From NCBI GenBank assembly GCA_003194525.1, contig NBIV01000171.1, positions 117,905 to 181,904 on the forward strand: a DNA stretch of 64,000 nt, written 5' to 3'. Position numbers and translations under genes: made by a program. This DNA is from Gracilariopsis chorda (lineage: Eukaryota; Rhodophyta; Florideophyceae; Gracilariales; Gracilariaceae). Shown in pieces: positions 1 to 10,154 of this stretch (within the stretch, counting starts at the first letter, position 1; each line of letters opens with the position of its first letter). The notes under the pieces are model-generated. The model worked only from the letters and a program-made list of their open reading frames with translations. It did no database searches and was not told where the DNA came from.

Positions 1-1410
1 AATTGCATTTGGCAGCGTGTACAAACGATAGGACAGGTCATGTTGCACACATCCAATCTCTAACCAATCTTCGTGTATAATGCAAACCTCATTCGCACAG
101 AAAAGGGACTGAATGCCTTAATCGGCCATACGACCTACAGAAACCAAGTTGTATCCCAAATCCGGGACTAGAAGTACATCTGTCAACCTGAGGTTATCCT
201 CCCAAAAAGGCAGTATTACCTCCCCTTTTTGTGTAGCAGAGACTTTAGTGTTGTCAGTGACCTTAATCGTCCTTTGCTGTATGTCAACCAATGTGTTCGG
301 GACGAACGTAGGAGCACAAGTGAAGAAGTGGGATGTGGTGCCACTGTCTGCGTAGGTACCTATGGAAATAGACACAGTGGGCACCACTGCAGACTTTTCA
401 GCAGACATTGCAGCGATCTCAATCTTAGAATCCTTTCGTGATGACCTTCCGGAGTACTTGGGTTTGTGACTGGAACTTGTTTTGAGTTTCTCTAAGATAG
501 CTTTAGGCAGGTGATTGTCTGGATTGTCAGGATTCATGTGACATTGGTCCTGCGTGTGACCATCTCTGTCACGGAAGCTGCAATGATAACTATTTTTGCC
601 TGCAATAGCATAAGCGCCCCTGTTGTAGTCATCGTATGAGTTGGGATGTGATGTACTTGCATCAATGTCGTAAACATTTGACAATGCGGTGTGTCCACTT
701 GAACGGCTACTGCCCTTACTTCTGCTCTTCATATGTTTGCAACTATGAGCAGAACCGGCTAAATCAATTTGGCGAGCATTGTATTCGTCTATGAGGGTAG
801 TGGCCACGTAGTCCGATGTCAATTTCGAGATGTCCTTTGTCCGAAGTGCCGCAGCCGTTGACTCCAGTGAGCAGTTGGGATCAATAGAGGCTAACAGCAT
901 TGGCGCCTTGTGATATTCCAGAATGGCAGCATCCTTCCCCACTTGGTCTAGCTGAGAGAATAGGGACGCAAACTGGTCGACATAGTCCGACATATTCTGA
1001 CCATAATACGACATTCGGAATATCTGGGTCTGTACAGCAATACGTGACACTGTCCTATTAGACGCATACCTCGCATCAAGAAGTTGGAGCATACGCCCAG
1101 GGTCATCATCGACGTCTATAACCACACGCAGTGGGGCATATCCAAGTGCGCATATTATGATTGCGCATGCCTTTTCTGGTTTGGCCAGTACACGGGGAGT
1201 GGTCTGCGGAGCGGTTGAGCCCGACGCCTGAGTCGTGGTAGCACTGTATGACCCCTCCGAGCCTCACAGTACGACATTCCAGACTCCTTTGATGCGAAAT
1301 GCAGCTCGTAGACGATGTTGCCATAACGTATAATCCTCACCACCTTTACCATGGAAGCGTGGGATTTTCACACCAGAGGTGGTTTCGGACCCAACTTCGG
1401 AGTAGGACAT
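1..1410 (-). pseudogene. Ty1/copia gag-protease fragment (family A, deleted-subfamily type)
   Basis: Reads leftward from an ATG at 1408-1410 (MSYSEV start) through gag into the protease and runs off the window edge. One reading frame covers the stretch, broken by an in-frame TGA near 1262-1264 and a TAA at 118-120 where intact copies have Lys (AAA). The zinc knuckle is damaged: the second Cys of CX2C is Arg (CSFRDRDGHTQDQC). The aspartic protease signature DSGT is present. Sequence details match the gag of the internally deleted copies at 27.8 and 38.4 kb rather than the intact 1428-residue polyprotein. It is the coding part of the element whose leader, primer site and LTR follow at 1411-2812. 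Defective. Confidence 0.88.
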
Positions 1411-2046
1411 TGTTCCGGAAGGAGTTCAAATACCAAAGTAAATAATATAAATGTAGCAGAGTGGGGGACTCGATGCCTTGGATCGACGATCAGCTGGGAT
1501 TGAAGAGAATGATCGCGGTACAGCCGCTAAATTGTAGCTGATGTCACAATAAGAAAGAGATACTGGAGTGGAGATTTGTCAACACTCAACAGCTCGAATG
1601 CCAGCGGAGACCGTGTAAACAAATCTCAGTCCTCGTCCAGACCGGTCTGATATGCAAATCACAGGCGGAGTTCGGGTCCTCGATGCCCAGAGTATACTCA
1701 CAAGCGGCTCTGAAGCGCACTCGGAAAAGAAAGCAAAATATGAAACTTGGTAAAAACGGGCGCCTTGACAGGAGAAGCTACCTCTGCTACGCTAAATGTT
1801 GAACCCCTGAACCCTGGATGTTCTCTCCAGGTGCGAGGTGCGATTTTTTTGACCTGCCCTACTCCGCGCACTTCATGAGTAGGGTGCTCAATCCGTACGA
1901 AACATCCCTGGGAGGGTACTAACAAGCGCGATATGCTTTCACCAGATAACCCGTGCTGGTCTCTTGCGGGATATCAGCTCGATCTTAGGCGCGCACGCAA
2001 AAATAAAAGAAGTTGAAACGGAGAGACGTCTGCAAGTATCGACGCT
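1411..2046 (-). other. Copia 5' leader (untranslated), structured RNA module
   Basis: Untranslated leader between primer site and gag. Read on the minus strand it holds the hairpin series seen in all family A leaders. The clearest is a 7-bp stem CCTACTC/GAGTAGG closing a loop that contains GAAGTGCGC (about 1870-1896). A CTGG/CCAG stem and a TTCAAC-containing stem follow, then a damaged copy of the final AGAGGTAG...CTTCTCC hairpin. No ORF is supported here. Confidence 0.6.
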
Positions 2047-2060
2047 CTGGGCCCATAACC
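2047..2060 (-). promoter_or_regulatory. Primer-binding site (half-tRNA-iMet type)
   Basis: On the minus strand this reads GGTTATGGGCCCAG and directly abuts the LTR end. It is complementary to the anticodon stem-loop of eukaryotic initiator tRNA-Met rather than to a tRNA 3' end. Drosophila copia and yeast Ty5 are known to prime from such a cleaved half-tRNA. Confidence 0.8.
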
Positions 2061-2812
2061 TGTTGATATGAAATGATGTTGGGCTTCGATGGAAATGAAA
2101 GGCAAGAGAGAAAGAACAAGAGGAGTGAAGGGTGCCAGGCTTTGGGGCGAGTTTACTCGGTACTGCAACTTCGGAGTCTTATATAGCACCTCTAGTTCAC
2201 ACTACCACTACAAGAAAACCGTACACCACTAGGTGGGGACACCCAATACTACCCATCACAATCAAACATAACACAATGAGGGTTGCACAAACTGGTGACA
2301 GTTAACTACAACCATGCATAACATTATTCCAGCGCATGCCAACAAAGCACGGTAAATGAAACAACCATGACAACTATATGCCAGCATATCACAGCCCTGT
2401 ATAATGACTTACTTCCGTCATCATGACCATGAAGATGCACAAAGTCGCATGACACTGTATCCATATCGATAACCTAAGTCCATTGCGCGCGGTGCACGTG
2501 CTGGCACACACAATCACATGTCTGCCGCAACGTGATGTCCCTGTAAACCATTGTAGCCACACAGAATCACATGTACGTTGTCCATTCACATTATGCCAAG
2601 TGGCCCATGCTGTGCCTACGACCCATACAATGTGTACCACTTGTAAACCACGTAATGCATATGGGCAAATGCAGTAGCCAATCATAAGCCCGTTTCACGT
2701 TGGGTTCGAGCACACGTGCATATGCGCTTTCGCCACGGGGGTGCTCAAAAGTGCCCATTGTTATATGCAACTTTGTTTAAAAGAAGGCTACCATGATGTC
2801 CTAGGGCTATCA
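2061..2812 (-). repeat. Copia LTR, family A, 5'-truncated by about 30 bp
   Basis: This is the 5' LTR of the leftward element. Its inner end (TGTTGATATG on the plus strand) abuts the primer site. The outer end lacks the usual TGTTGATGTTAGCACATAG start and is cut at 2812/2813 by an LTR in the other orientation. It contains the family A CCAAT-like block (plus-strand cagtagccaatca) and a TATATAG-like box. Confidence 0.82.
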
Positions 2813-3624
2813 TGTTGATGTTAGCACATAGTCGAGTGCCAGGTAGTCCTGGGACATTATCCTGCAACACTTGGAAACAAAGTTTCATATAGTGGGGGGC
2901 TGTTTTTGGGACCTGCTCTACAAAAGCGCATATGCGTGTGTTCTCAAACCCAACGTGAAACGGGCATATGATTGGCTACTGCAAATACTCATATGCAACG
3001 TATTGGTTACAAGTGTTATGCATTCTATGGGTCCTGGGCACGGACCTGGCCACTTGGCATACGGTGAATGGGCATGGTACTGAAGAATATGTGTGGCTAC
3101 ATGTGGTTTACAGGTATATGGAAGTGTGTCATGTTTGCGGTTGTGCAAGCAAGCACGTGCCATGCACGCAACACAGCTATGGTATGTACATGGATGCGGT
3201 GGCATGTGTATTTGTGCTTTGTCATTGTCATGATGATGCGAGGAAGTGTTTATACAGTGCTGCAGCATGCTGACACATTGTTGGCATGTCCGGTTCACTT
3301 ATTGTGCGTTGTTGGCTGCTTGTTTCACTTGGACTGCATTGTTGTAATGTGTTGTTATGTTGTTATGCATGGTTGTACATAGCTGTAATCAGTGTGTGCA
3401 ACCTTTATTGTGTTATGTCTGTTTATGATTGGTAGTATTGGGTGTCCCCACTTAGTGGTGTAGGGTTTTCTTGTAATGGTAGAGCGAAGTACATGTGCAA
3501 TATAAGACTCTGAAGTCACAGTACCAAGTAATCTCGCCCCAAGCCCGGCAACCTTCACTCTTTTTTTTCTTTCTTTCTTTCCTTTTTCATTTCCGCCGAA
3601 GCCCAACTATCGTTTACATCATCA
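2813..3624 (+). repeat. Copia 5' LTR, family A
   Basis: Begins TGTTGATGTTAGCACATAG and ends CATCATCA just before the primer site, about 812 bp. It is the 5' LTR of the rightward element that continues to 5428. It starts exactly where the leftward LTR stops, so the two form a head-to-head inverted repeat with no spacer. The usual TATATAA box is here AATATAAG near 3500. Confidence 0.85.
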
Positions 3625-3638
3625 GGACATGGGCCCAG
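3625..3638 (+). promoter_or_regulatory. Degenerate primer-binding site
   Basis: GGACATGGGCCCAG follows the LTR end. Compared with GGTTATGGGCCCAG in other copies it has two changes at its third and fourth positions, so pairing with initiator tRNA-Met would be weakened. Confidence 0.7.
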
Positions 3639-4415
3639 AGCGTCGATATTTTGCAGACGTCGCGCTCTTTTGACTTACTTTTCGTTGGATTCATCTTCTT
3701 GCGCAGATCATGTTTGCGAGTCTTGTGGAAGTATTTGGTGCTGTGGTGAAAGTAGGCAAAGCGGTCAGAGACACCTTCTCTGGTAAGCCGACCTGCGCCT
3801 GTTCCGATCCCGGCTCCATTGCTTCAGCGCACAAGGAAGACCGCGCTATTTTCCTGCAAGTGTCTAGCAGGGGTTAACTGGTGAACGCTTATCGCGACAG
3901 CTACTAACCTCCCTGGGACGACACGTACGGATTGTAAAGCCCCTCGTTCTGAAGTGCGTAGAACAGGGTAGGTCAAGAAGAATTTCGTACCTCACCTGGA
4001 GAGAGTTATCAGGGTCCAGGGGTTCAACCCTTAGGGTAGCGGAGGTAGTTTCTCCCGTCAGTGCGCCAGCCTTTACGAAGTTATTTTCATTTCCGGGTTT
4101 GCTTCAGAGCTACTCGTGAGTATACTCCAGGCGTAGAGGACCTGACCTCCGCCTGTGATTCGCGTACCAGACGCGTCTGGACGAGCGTTGAGACTTGGTT
4201 ACACGGTCTCCGCTGGCGCCCTCGCTGTTGAGTGTTGAGATACTCCGCTCCAGTTCCCTCCTTATAGTGTGACATCAGCTGCAAGTCAATAGCTGCATAG
4301 CGATCAGGCATTCATATTAGCTTCTGGTCAACTTTCTAAGCATCGAGTCCCTCACTCTGCTTCATTTTCATTTCATTTGGTTTAATTTTTTGGTGGTTGA
4401 TCTCCTTCTGGAACA
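3639..4415 (+). other. Copia 5' leader (untranslated)
   Basis: Non-coding leader of the rightward family A copy. The hairpin GTTCTG/TAGAAC lies at 3946-3951 and 3959-3964 with loop aagtgcg. A GTACC-closed hairpin, a CTGG/CCAG-like hairpin (one mismatch here), AGGGGTTCAACCCTT, and GGAGGTAGTTTCTCC (4041-4055) with downstream GTCAGTGCGCC follow. TACTAAC occurs at 3902-3908. No gene seen. Confidence 0.6.
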
Positions 4416-5428
4416 ATGTCTGACTCCGAAGTTGAGTCCGAAACCACCTCTGGTGGGAAGATCCCACGCTTCCATGGTAAGCGAGGTGAAGATTACCCCC
4501 TATGGCGACACCGTCTACGTGCCGCGTGTCGAATTAAAGGTGTCTGGAATGTGGTTATGTCCAGTTCGGAGGAGTTATCTAGTGCCACAATGACACAAGC
4601 GTCTGTTTCTAGTGCGACCCAGACACCCTCCCGTATACTTGCAAAGCGCGAAAAGGCATGTGCAATCATCATTTGTGCACTTGGTGATGCCCCACTGCGT
4701 GTAGTCATGGATGTGGATGATGACCCTGGTCGCATGCTTCAACTACTTGATGCGAGATATGCCTCCAACAGGACTGTGTGTCGTATAGCTGTGCAGACTC
4801 AGCTGTTCAGAATGTCATACAAAGGCCAAAACATGTCTGAGTATGTGGACCAGTTTGCCTCTCTGTTCTGGCAGCTGGACCGCATGGGCAAGGATGCGGC
4901 TATACCTGAGTCTCACAAGGCACCTATTCTTCTGGCCTCTATTGACCCCAACTGCTCTTTGGAGTCAACTGCAGCAGCACTTAGGACCAAGGAGATCTCC
5001 GAACTGACATGGGACTATGTGGCGACAACCCTGATTGATGAATATAATGCTCGTCAAATGGGTTCAGGTAGTTCCAGTAGAGGTCTTAATCGCAAAAAGA
5101 ACAGGTAAAAGGGTGGTGCCCGAATAAGTGGACACAGCAAATCATCGATTGGTAATGAAAATGATGGTAACGCGTCAGATTCGACCACTGTTAACGACCC
5201 CACTGGTCGTGCGTATGCTGCTGGAAGCAGAAAAGGGTACCACTGCACCTTCTGCGACCGTGATGGACATACTCAAGACCGATGTCACTTGAATCCCGAC
5301 AACCCTGACAACCATCTGCCACAAGCAATCTTGGACCAGCTGAGGGCGAACGCAGTTGAGAAGCCAAAGCGTTCTGGGAAGTCATCCAGTAGAGCGTCCA
5401 AAGTTGAGATTGCTGCTGTCGCTAGTGA
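4416..5428 (+). pseudogene. Ty1/copia gag-protease fragment, family A, cut by the TIR element
   Basis: Opens MSDSEVESETTSGGK, the family A gag start, and stays in one frame to the junction. A single TAA at 5106-5108 interrupts it after residue 230. Beyond the stop the frame continues through a complete zinc knuckle (CTFCDRDGHTQDRC, CX2CX4HX4C) to just short of the protease. Homology to the intact polyprotein (48977-53263) ends at 5428 after GTGA, where the inverted repeat of the composite element begins. Protease, integrase, RT and RNase H are missing on this side, and the expected continuation is not at the other end of the insert. Confidence 0.9.
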
Positions 5429-5449
5429 GGGCCGTTCTAAACAAGCCTG
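5429..5449 (+). repeat. Left terminal inverted repeat
   Basis: 21 bp, perfect partner of 18062-18082. With flanking GA the identity is 23 bp. The next bases (ATCTGCTCATG...CTGATCG) resemble the right arm only loosely. The GGGCC start is compatible with PIF/Harbinger/Tourist ends. Confidence 0.85.
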
Positions 5450-5923
5450 ATCTGCTCATGTTCTGATCGGGTTTTATTGAAAGTTTTTTTTTTCTTCTGT
5501 AAGCGCATAATCTTACGCGCCCTATGCCCGACGCCGGTCCACTTTGAGATGACCCGGCAAACACTAGCACCGCAGTCGAAAATCTCTGCATCCCCCTTGC
5601 CACGACGTCGCAAAAATCTGCACCTTTCTCTTGCCACGACTCTGCAAATCCATGCACATCTCTTGCTTCCCTTCCCAAATCCCTACACCGACCCTTTGCC
5701 ACACATTCTCAAGTCTCTGCACCCCCACATAGCCCACAATGTCCAGGATCGCAACCCCAAGCCTATTTTTCATGTCATATCCACGAACCACCTCATAAGA
5801 AGACTGGAGCCAACAAACCAGATTGCAGTCAACAGATGCTCTTTCATATCGAACCTTTCTCTCCGCGCATTGAATCCATCACTAAAGGTGCAACCCTTAT
5901 CCTTCTTTTTCATCCTTTACACG
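5450..5923 (+). other. Subterminal and 5' region of the transposase gene
   Basis: No recognised gene. The transposase frame is open upstream of its chosen ATG back to about 5477, but this part is low-complexity, rich in Pro/His/Leu codons, and looks non-coding. Imperfect repeats of TCTGCA...CTTGCCACGAC occur at about 5583-5645, with weaker relatives to about 5720. Such short subterminal repeats often flank DNA-transposon ends. A T-rich run is at 5480-5492. Confidence 0.45.
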
Positions 5924-7195
5924 ATGGAGTTGCAACCTCTCTTTGAGTGGCAAAACTCGCAGTCGATGATCGAAGAGTTTGCTGCTGCTTCTTGTGCGGT
6001 CGTAGTAGGACATATTGCTACCCACAATAATCAGAAAAGGAAAGCTAATGTCATGCATATGCCATTTCCCCTACGGAAGGACATAACCTTCGATGGTATT
6101 GCTGCAATACTGAACGAGCGATGCTTCAAACGCGCATTCCGGGTAAGTAGAGATTCTTTTTATCGTCTTCTGGGTTATGTCAAACCATCAATATCTAAGG
6201 ACACTAGCATGAGGACACGTTATGGTAGAACTACAGTTCTCGCCGATATTCGGCTCGGAATTACCTTACGGATGCTAGCAGGTGCTAGTTATCTTTATGT
6301 AATGATGTGCTTCAGAGTAGGCGCATCTACGGTGTACGACATATTTCATGACACATTTCTGGAGCTTATGAAGGTGATGAAGCTACCAGGACTACCAACC
6401 TCATTTCAAGGGCTCCACAAGCTCTCTCAGAGTTTTAAGTACTCTCGGTCTTCACCAAGTCCTTTTTCCCGATGCATTGGAGCATTGGACGGAATTTCAG
6501 TTCGCATTAGAAAGCCCGCACGATATCTTAACCCAGCAGCGTTTTACTGTCGAAAAGGATTTTATGCCCTTCCTGTGCAGGCTTTGGTAGATGGATCTTA
6601 CCGTGTCCTCAGCTATTCAGCGCGATGTGTGGGCTCAACACATGATGCTCTCGCCCATGCAGTGTCCAGCCTTGGTAAGTTTTTGGAGAAACATGGATTA
6701 CGTTCTGAGTTTTGGATCGTGGGTGATGAGGCATACGTATGTACAGAAAGCCTTATCACCCCGATACCTCTTTCCGAACTGGTAGGTCCATATGAAGATT
6801 CATTCAATTTCTACTTATCATCGTTAAGGATTCATGTAGAGCAGGCGTTCGGAATGCTTGTGGCTAGATGGCGAATGTTACAGAACACGCTCCAGTACTC
6901 TGTCTACATCAGCGCACGGATCATATGCCTGTGCATGAAATTGCACAACTTTTGTTTAGAAACTAGGGTGCAAACTGTAACGAGATTACGGCAGGAAGAA
7001 AAGGTTCAATGTGAGATTGAAATACAGGACTGGTATGCTTGTTGTAAAGAGGACAACAACATGCAAGTGCTGCAGCACAACCATGGCCGGACCCAAGGTG
7101 TCTCGAGAAAAAGGGAAGAGCTGGTATCGATTATTCGCCAAAAAGAACTCCGCTGCTCCTCCCTCTATGGTGTCCCGCAAGATGAAAGGGAATAA
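5924..7195 (+). CDS. PIF/Harbinger-type DDE transposase (DDE_Tnp_4-like)
   Basis: 423 residues from ATG 5924, chosen because recognisable family sequence starts soon after it and the upstream frame is low-complexity. The N-terminal third (about residues 60-150) has the helical HTH-like region typical of the family. The catalytic triad is readable: Asp189 in ALDG, Asp268 in VGDEAY, and Glu306 in HVEQAFGMLVARW. The conserved LHNFC motif follows near residue 345. Length is in the usual Harbinger range and no stop or frameshift is visible, so it may be functional. Family members cut and paste elements with 3-bp target duplications and usually need a second, DNA-binding protein; the 16166-17761 gene is a candidate partner. 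The last 75 residues are family-atypical. Confidence 0.85.
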   Translation: MELQPLFEWQNSQSMIEEFAAASCAVVVGHIATHNNQKRKANVMHMPFPLRKDITFDGIAAILNERCFKRAFRVSRDSFYRLLGYVKPSISKDTSMRTRYGRTTVLADIRLGITLRMLAGASYLYVMMCFRVGASTVYDIFHDTFLELMKVMKLPGLPTSFQGLHKLSQSFKYSRSSPSPFSRCIGALDGISVRIRKPARYLNPAAFYCRKGFYALPVQALVDGSYRVLSYSARCVGSTHDALAHAVSSLGKFLEKHGLRSEFWIVGDEAYVCTESLITPIPLSELVGPYEDSFNFYLSSLRIHVEQAFGMLVARWRMLQNTLQYSVYISARIICLCMKLHNFCLETRVQTVTRLRQEEKVQCEIEIQDWYACCKEDNNMQVLQHNHGRTQGVSRKREELVSIIRQKELRCSSLYGVPQDERE

Positions 7196-7471
7196 ACGAT
7201 CAATGGCACACCACGGCGAACATATACTCTCACTATGACTGCCCTCCACTCACGATAGTGCGCGAACAATACATTCTCCGATCCCCCACCGAACATCCCC
7301 TCCTCGATGTCGCATGCCAGCAACTGCCGCGCGATGACAACGCTGCCCCCCTGTCGTCCACGGAATCCACGGCAGTGTAGACAACTTCAATGAATACTTG
7401 GGATGGCATGTTAGAAACGTTCAGCGGGAGTCATTCACCCTTTTTTCGTTTTAATTCAAAGCCTCACTCCC
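7196..7471. other. Intergenic spacer
   Basis: No recognised gene. A 40-codon open stretch at about 7250-7378 (plus strand) matches nothing I know. It joins the end of the transposase to the first recognisable Mot1 sequence, so the left boundary of the Mot1 segment lies in or near it. Confidence 0.4.
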
Positions 7472-8137
7472 ATGTTAGATCCGTGGATGCATGCAGCATC
7501 TCAAGAGACGAGAGCGGAAGCAGCGTCAGGTCTCGATATCCAAAAAACAAAAGTTAGGAATTTGGCAATGGCAAATCGGAGGAAGGCAGCAGCGGCCAGA
7601 CAAGCTGCAAAACTGAAGGCTTCGGACGGGAGCCGAAGCCTTATTTCTCAAACAGTTCAAGATGGGGACTCCGCTTCCGCCGTCGAAGGACGTTATGATT
7701 TTTCTGTCATACACCAGAAGGTTGCCGCTGCCATTGGATCCCTAGCTGCAAGATGGTCATCCGATGAGCTTTCCCTTCTGTTGGTTTTAGGAAAGTATCT
7801 ACGGAGTGAGTTTTTCAGGGCTAGACAACTCGCTTGTCAAATATGTGAAGTATGGGCTCTGAAGTCCAAGGATGCCTTGTATGTACTACCAGACGAAATA
7901 GCTGCATCTATAAGAACGCTTTTGTCACCTAATGCGAATACGCTGTTCTCACTCTTCTGTCTCCGATGCGTTTTCGATGGCATATCCATCTGGGGATGGC
8001 AGCTTATGGCTACTCCTCTGTTTTCTTAGTGAGGAGTGATGCGGACAACCCTCTGTATCTCCATGTACCGTTTCGGCATCCTCATCCCAATGTTTGTGAA
8101 GTCGGTAGTAGCGCATGTCGATTCGAAGAAACTAACT
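7472..8137 (+). pseudogene. MOT1: Mot1/BTAF1 remnant: central (DUF3535-like) region
   Basis: Open to 8029, then continuing with a frame change for about 35 codons. Resemblance to the middle of Mot1/BTAF1, upstream of its second HEAT block, lies in an acidic-basic linker rich in Ala/Lys/Arg followed by helical repeat sequence with ARQLACQICEVWAL. It is recognised mainly because better Mot1 segments follow in the correct order downstream. Mot1 is the Swi2/Snf2 ATPase that strips TBP from DNA. The N-terminal 35-40% of the protein (TBP-binding HEAT repeats) is absent, its place being taken by the transposase region. Confidence 0.6.
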
Positions 8138-9078
8138 AAGTCTTAGCCCCATATCCTTCATCCAGGAGAGGCATAATATCAGATGCATTCAAAGTGATCT
8201 GCTGTTACGATAATCGGGGAGTTGAATCTTTGGACGGACCGTCTCCTGATACCGTACGCATCGCACCGGCTTGAACAGACCCATGTTTTACATGTTGTTG
8301 CGCAGAACCAAGGTTCACGTATTTCTTGATTCAACTTTGCTCTGTTCAGTTGTTACAAACCATCTCAAAATGGAAGCATGGTGCACAAAGCAAACCCTTA
8401 TCCGCAATTGATCCTCTGAGTTTCTGATACACTAACTCGCGCATTTTTCTCCTCCTTGGCGGGATCCACTGCTTGTGCAGTGTTCACCGTCATACGTGGG
8501 CATCCTGGCCTCATGAGACGGGTCCAAATTTGCAACGAAGCTACTCACGCCAAACGAAATGAAAACAGCGAGTGGATCTCCAGTGAAGGCCGAAGGTTTT
8601 GAATCAATCGTCGAGAAGAGCCGGAGAGTTTTTCGGAGAGGAGGCAAAACCGATTATAACTACGAGAAAATGATCTCGGGAGCTTGGCTTCCTTGAAGGC
8701 TTGAGAGTTTCTCCAACCAAGATAGATCTATCCGGATTCTTCCATGGGGCGTTCTGAGCACACAAGGATAAGCGCTCAAGCACTGTTTTGTGCAGAAACT
8801 TCTATTCCACTACAAAACAGGATAACCCAAGTCCAGTCAGACTCCTGTTCGAGCCATTCCAGTTTGCTGCGATTAGAAGGTGCGATGAATAGATAGGTAT
8901 GTCGGCGGTTCCTCTGTTCTCGGACACAAACACGTTCTTAGAAGCTATTCCCACCAGTCTGAACGCCTTTAGGAAGGACATTTTGAAGCTCAAGGATAAC
9001 TGACAAGAGGGTAAGCGCTATGTTGGGAAGTCCAATCTCGCCCATGCTGCTTTCAAGGGTAACGAATTTTGGATAGAC
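8138..9078 (+). pseudogene. Heavily decayed part of the Mot1 remnant
   Basis: About 0.9 kb without a usable frame. Short patches such as GMSAVPLFSDTNTFLEAIPTS (about 8895-8960) could be Mot1-like, but I cannot align them with confidence. Assigned to Mot1 because recognised segments lie on both sides in order. Confidence 0.35.
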
Positions 9079-9453
9079 ATGAACGATTTGAACTTGGGGA
9101 ACACCTGGAAGGCGACCGACACGGACGTGAAGCATTCTGGGATGCAGAAACGGCAACTTGAGCCTATCTCGGCTCTCCGAATGCGACTGAGTCAGTCCAT
9201 TACATATCTGGAGAGTCGCGAGGAAGATCTCACCATCTCCACCTCTGTATGCGCCGTAGCAGCCATTGTGGTGGCTAGTGGTATTCCCCTGCCTCCTAAA
9301 GTTGGCCTTTACATCAAATTGTTGATGGCTGCACTGCGAAAGGCTTACAATAGGCATGTCCAGACTCATGCCACGGACCCAATCGCAAGACTAGCTCTCC
9401 GTCTAGCTGCACGTGATGTGAAAAAGGCGATTGATCTTATGATTAAAACCTGA
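9079..9453 (+). pseudogene. MOT1: Mot1/BTAF1 remnant: HEAT-repeat segment
   Basis: 124 open codons ending in TGA. The core (AVAAIVVASGIPLPPKVGLYI ... KAYNRHVQTHATDPIARLALRL, partial) matches the Mot1 pattern in which a short helix is followed by LP.KLNP.I..LM and a conserved ...NYAAQCIAKL-type helix. It sits between the DUF3535-like and later HEAT segments in the order expected of BTAF1. Confidence 0.6.
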
Positions 9454-10154
9454 TCAAGTACGCGACAGCGGAACAAGAAACAAAAGATGAGAAGATTATG
9501 GCATCCATGATTTCATCCGCCAGATACAAGCTGTCACCGGGGGCACTTGTAAAGCGGGGAGCATTGTATGCATTTCGTGCCTTCTGTGTGCAATTCAATG
9601 GGCATTAGTTTTCAACTCTATCTTCATTATGGAGTCGCATAGGTGGTCCCTTGAGCGCATGCCCAACCAAGGTACAGATCCAGGAAGTGGTAGACGCGTT
9701 AGAACTACTACGTGCAGTGGTTTTGCATGCTAGTCAGGACCTTCATTCAACCATCATTGATCTTATATCTCCGATTATAAGGATATGTGCATCACCGCAT
9801 GAAGATTATGTGTATCACGCACCGCTCTTTCTAGCCGATGCTGTCACAACTATGCCAGGGCAAGAAATGCAGATATTCGTGTCAGCTCTTGTTCCATTAC
9901 GCTCGGAGATCGAGCAAGACAAGGATGCCGACCGTTTTGCTCGTCGACGCGCAGCAAAGGCGCTACGGGCGGTTGTTGACTGCCTTGGTACAAAAATAAT
10001 TCCTTACTCAGCGTTTCTCATAGTCCCCATGATGACTAGAATGGTTGATGAAGATGAGATCGTTCGAGAAGCAGCTACATGGGTGTTTGGAACTTTGGTA
10101 CGTCTGATGCGTTTGGAAGGAAGGAAGCACTCCAGACGATCCCATGATGAGTGA
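9454..10154 (+). pseudogene. MOT1: Mot1/BTAF1 remnant: HEAT block before the ATPase
   Basis: The first 200 bases carry a frame with stops but recognisable sequence (KRGALYAFRAFC, then SRIGGPL), matching the RRGA.FAL and WD...GPL pattern of Mot1. From 9651 an open 167-codon stretch gives QEVVDALELLRAVV, HSTIIDLISPII, FARRRAAKALRAVVDCLGTKIIPY and EDEIVREAATWVFGTLVRLM. These follow HEAT repeats just upstream of the SNF2 domain. The end (RKHSRRSHDE) has lost the family register before the ATPase starts. Confidence 0.8.

Noticed and set aside
5477-5923. N-terminal extension of the transposase to 572 residues
   Set aside because: Low-complexity Pro/His/Leu sequence with imperfect DNA repeats; recognisable family sequence starts after the ATG at 5924.
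8432-8647. Minus-strand 71-codon frame in the decayed Mot1 region
   Set aside because: No motif, opposite strand to the recognised Mot1 pieces, and chance length.
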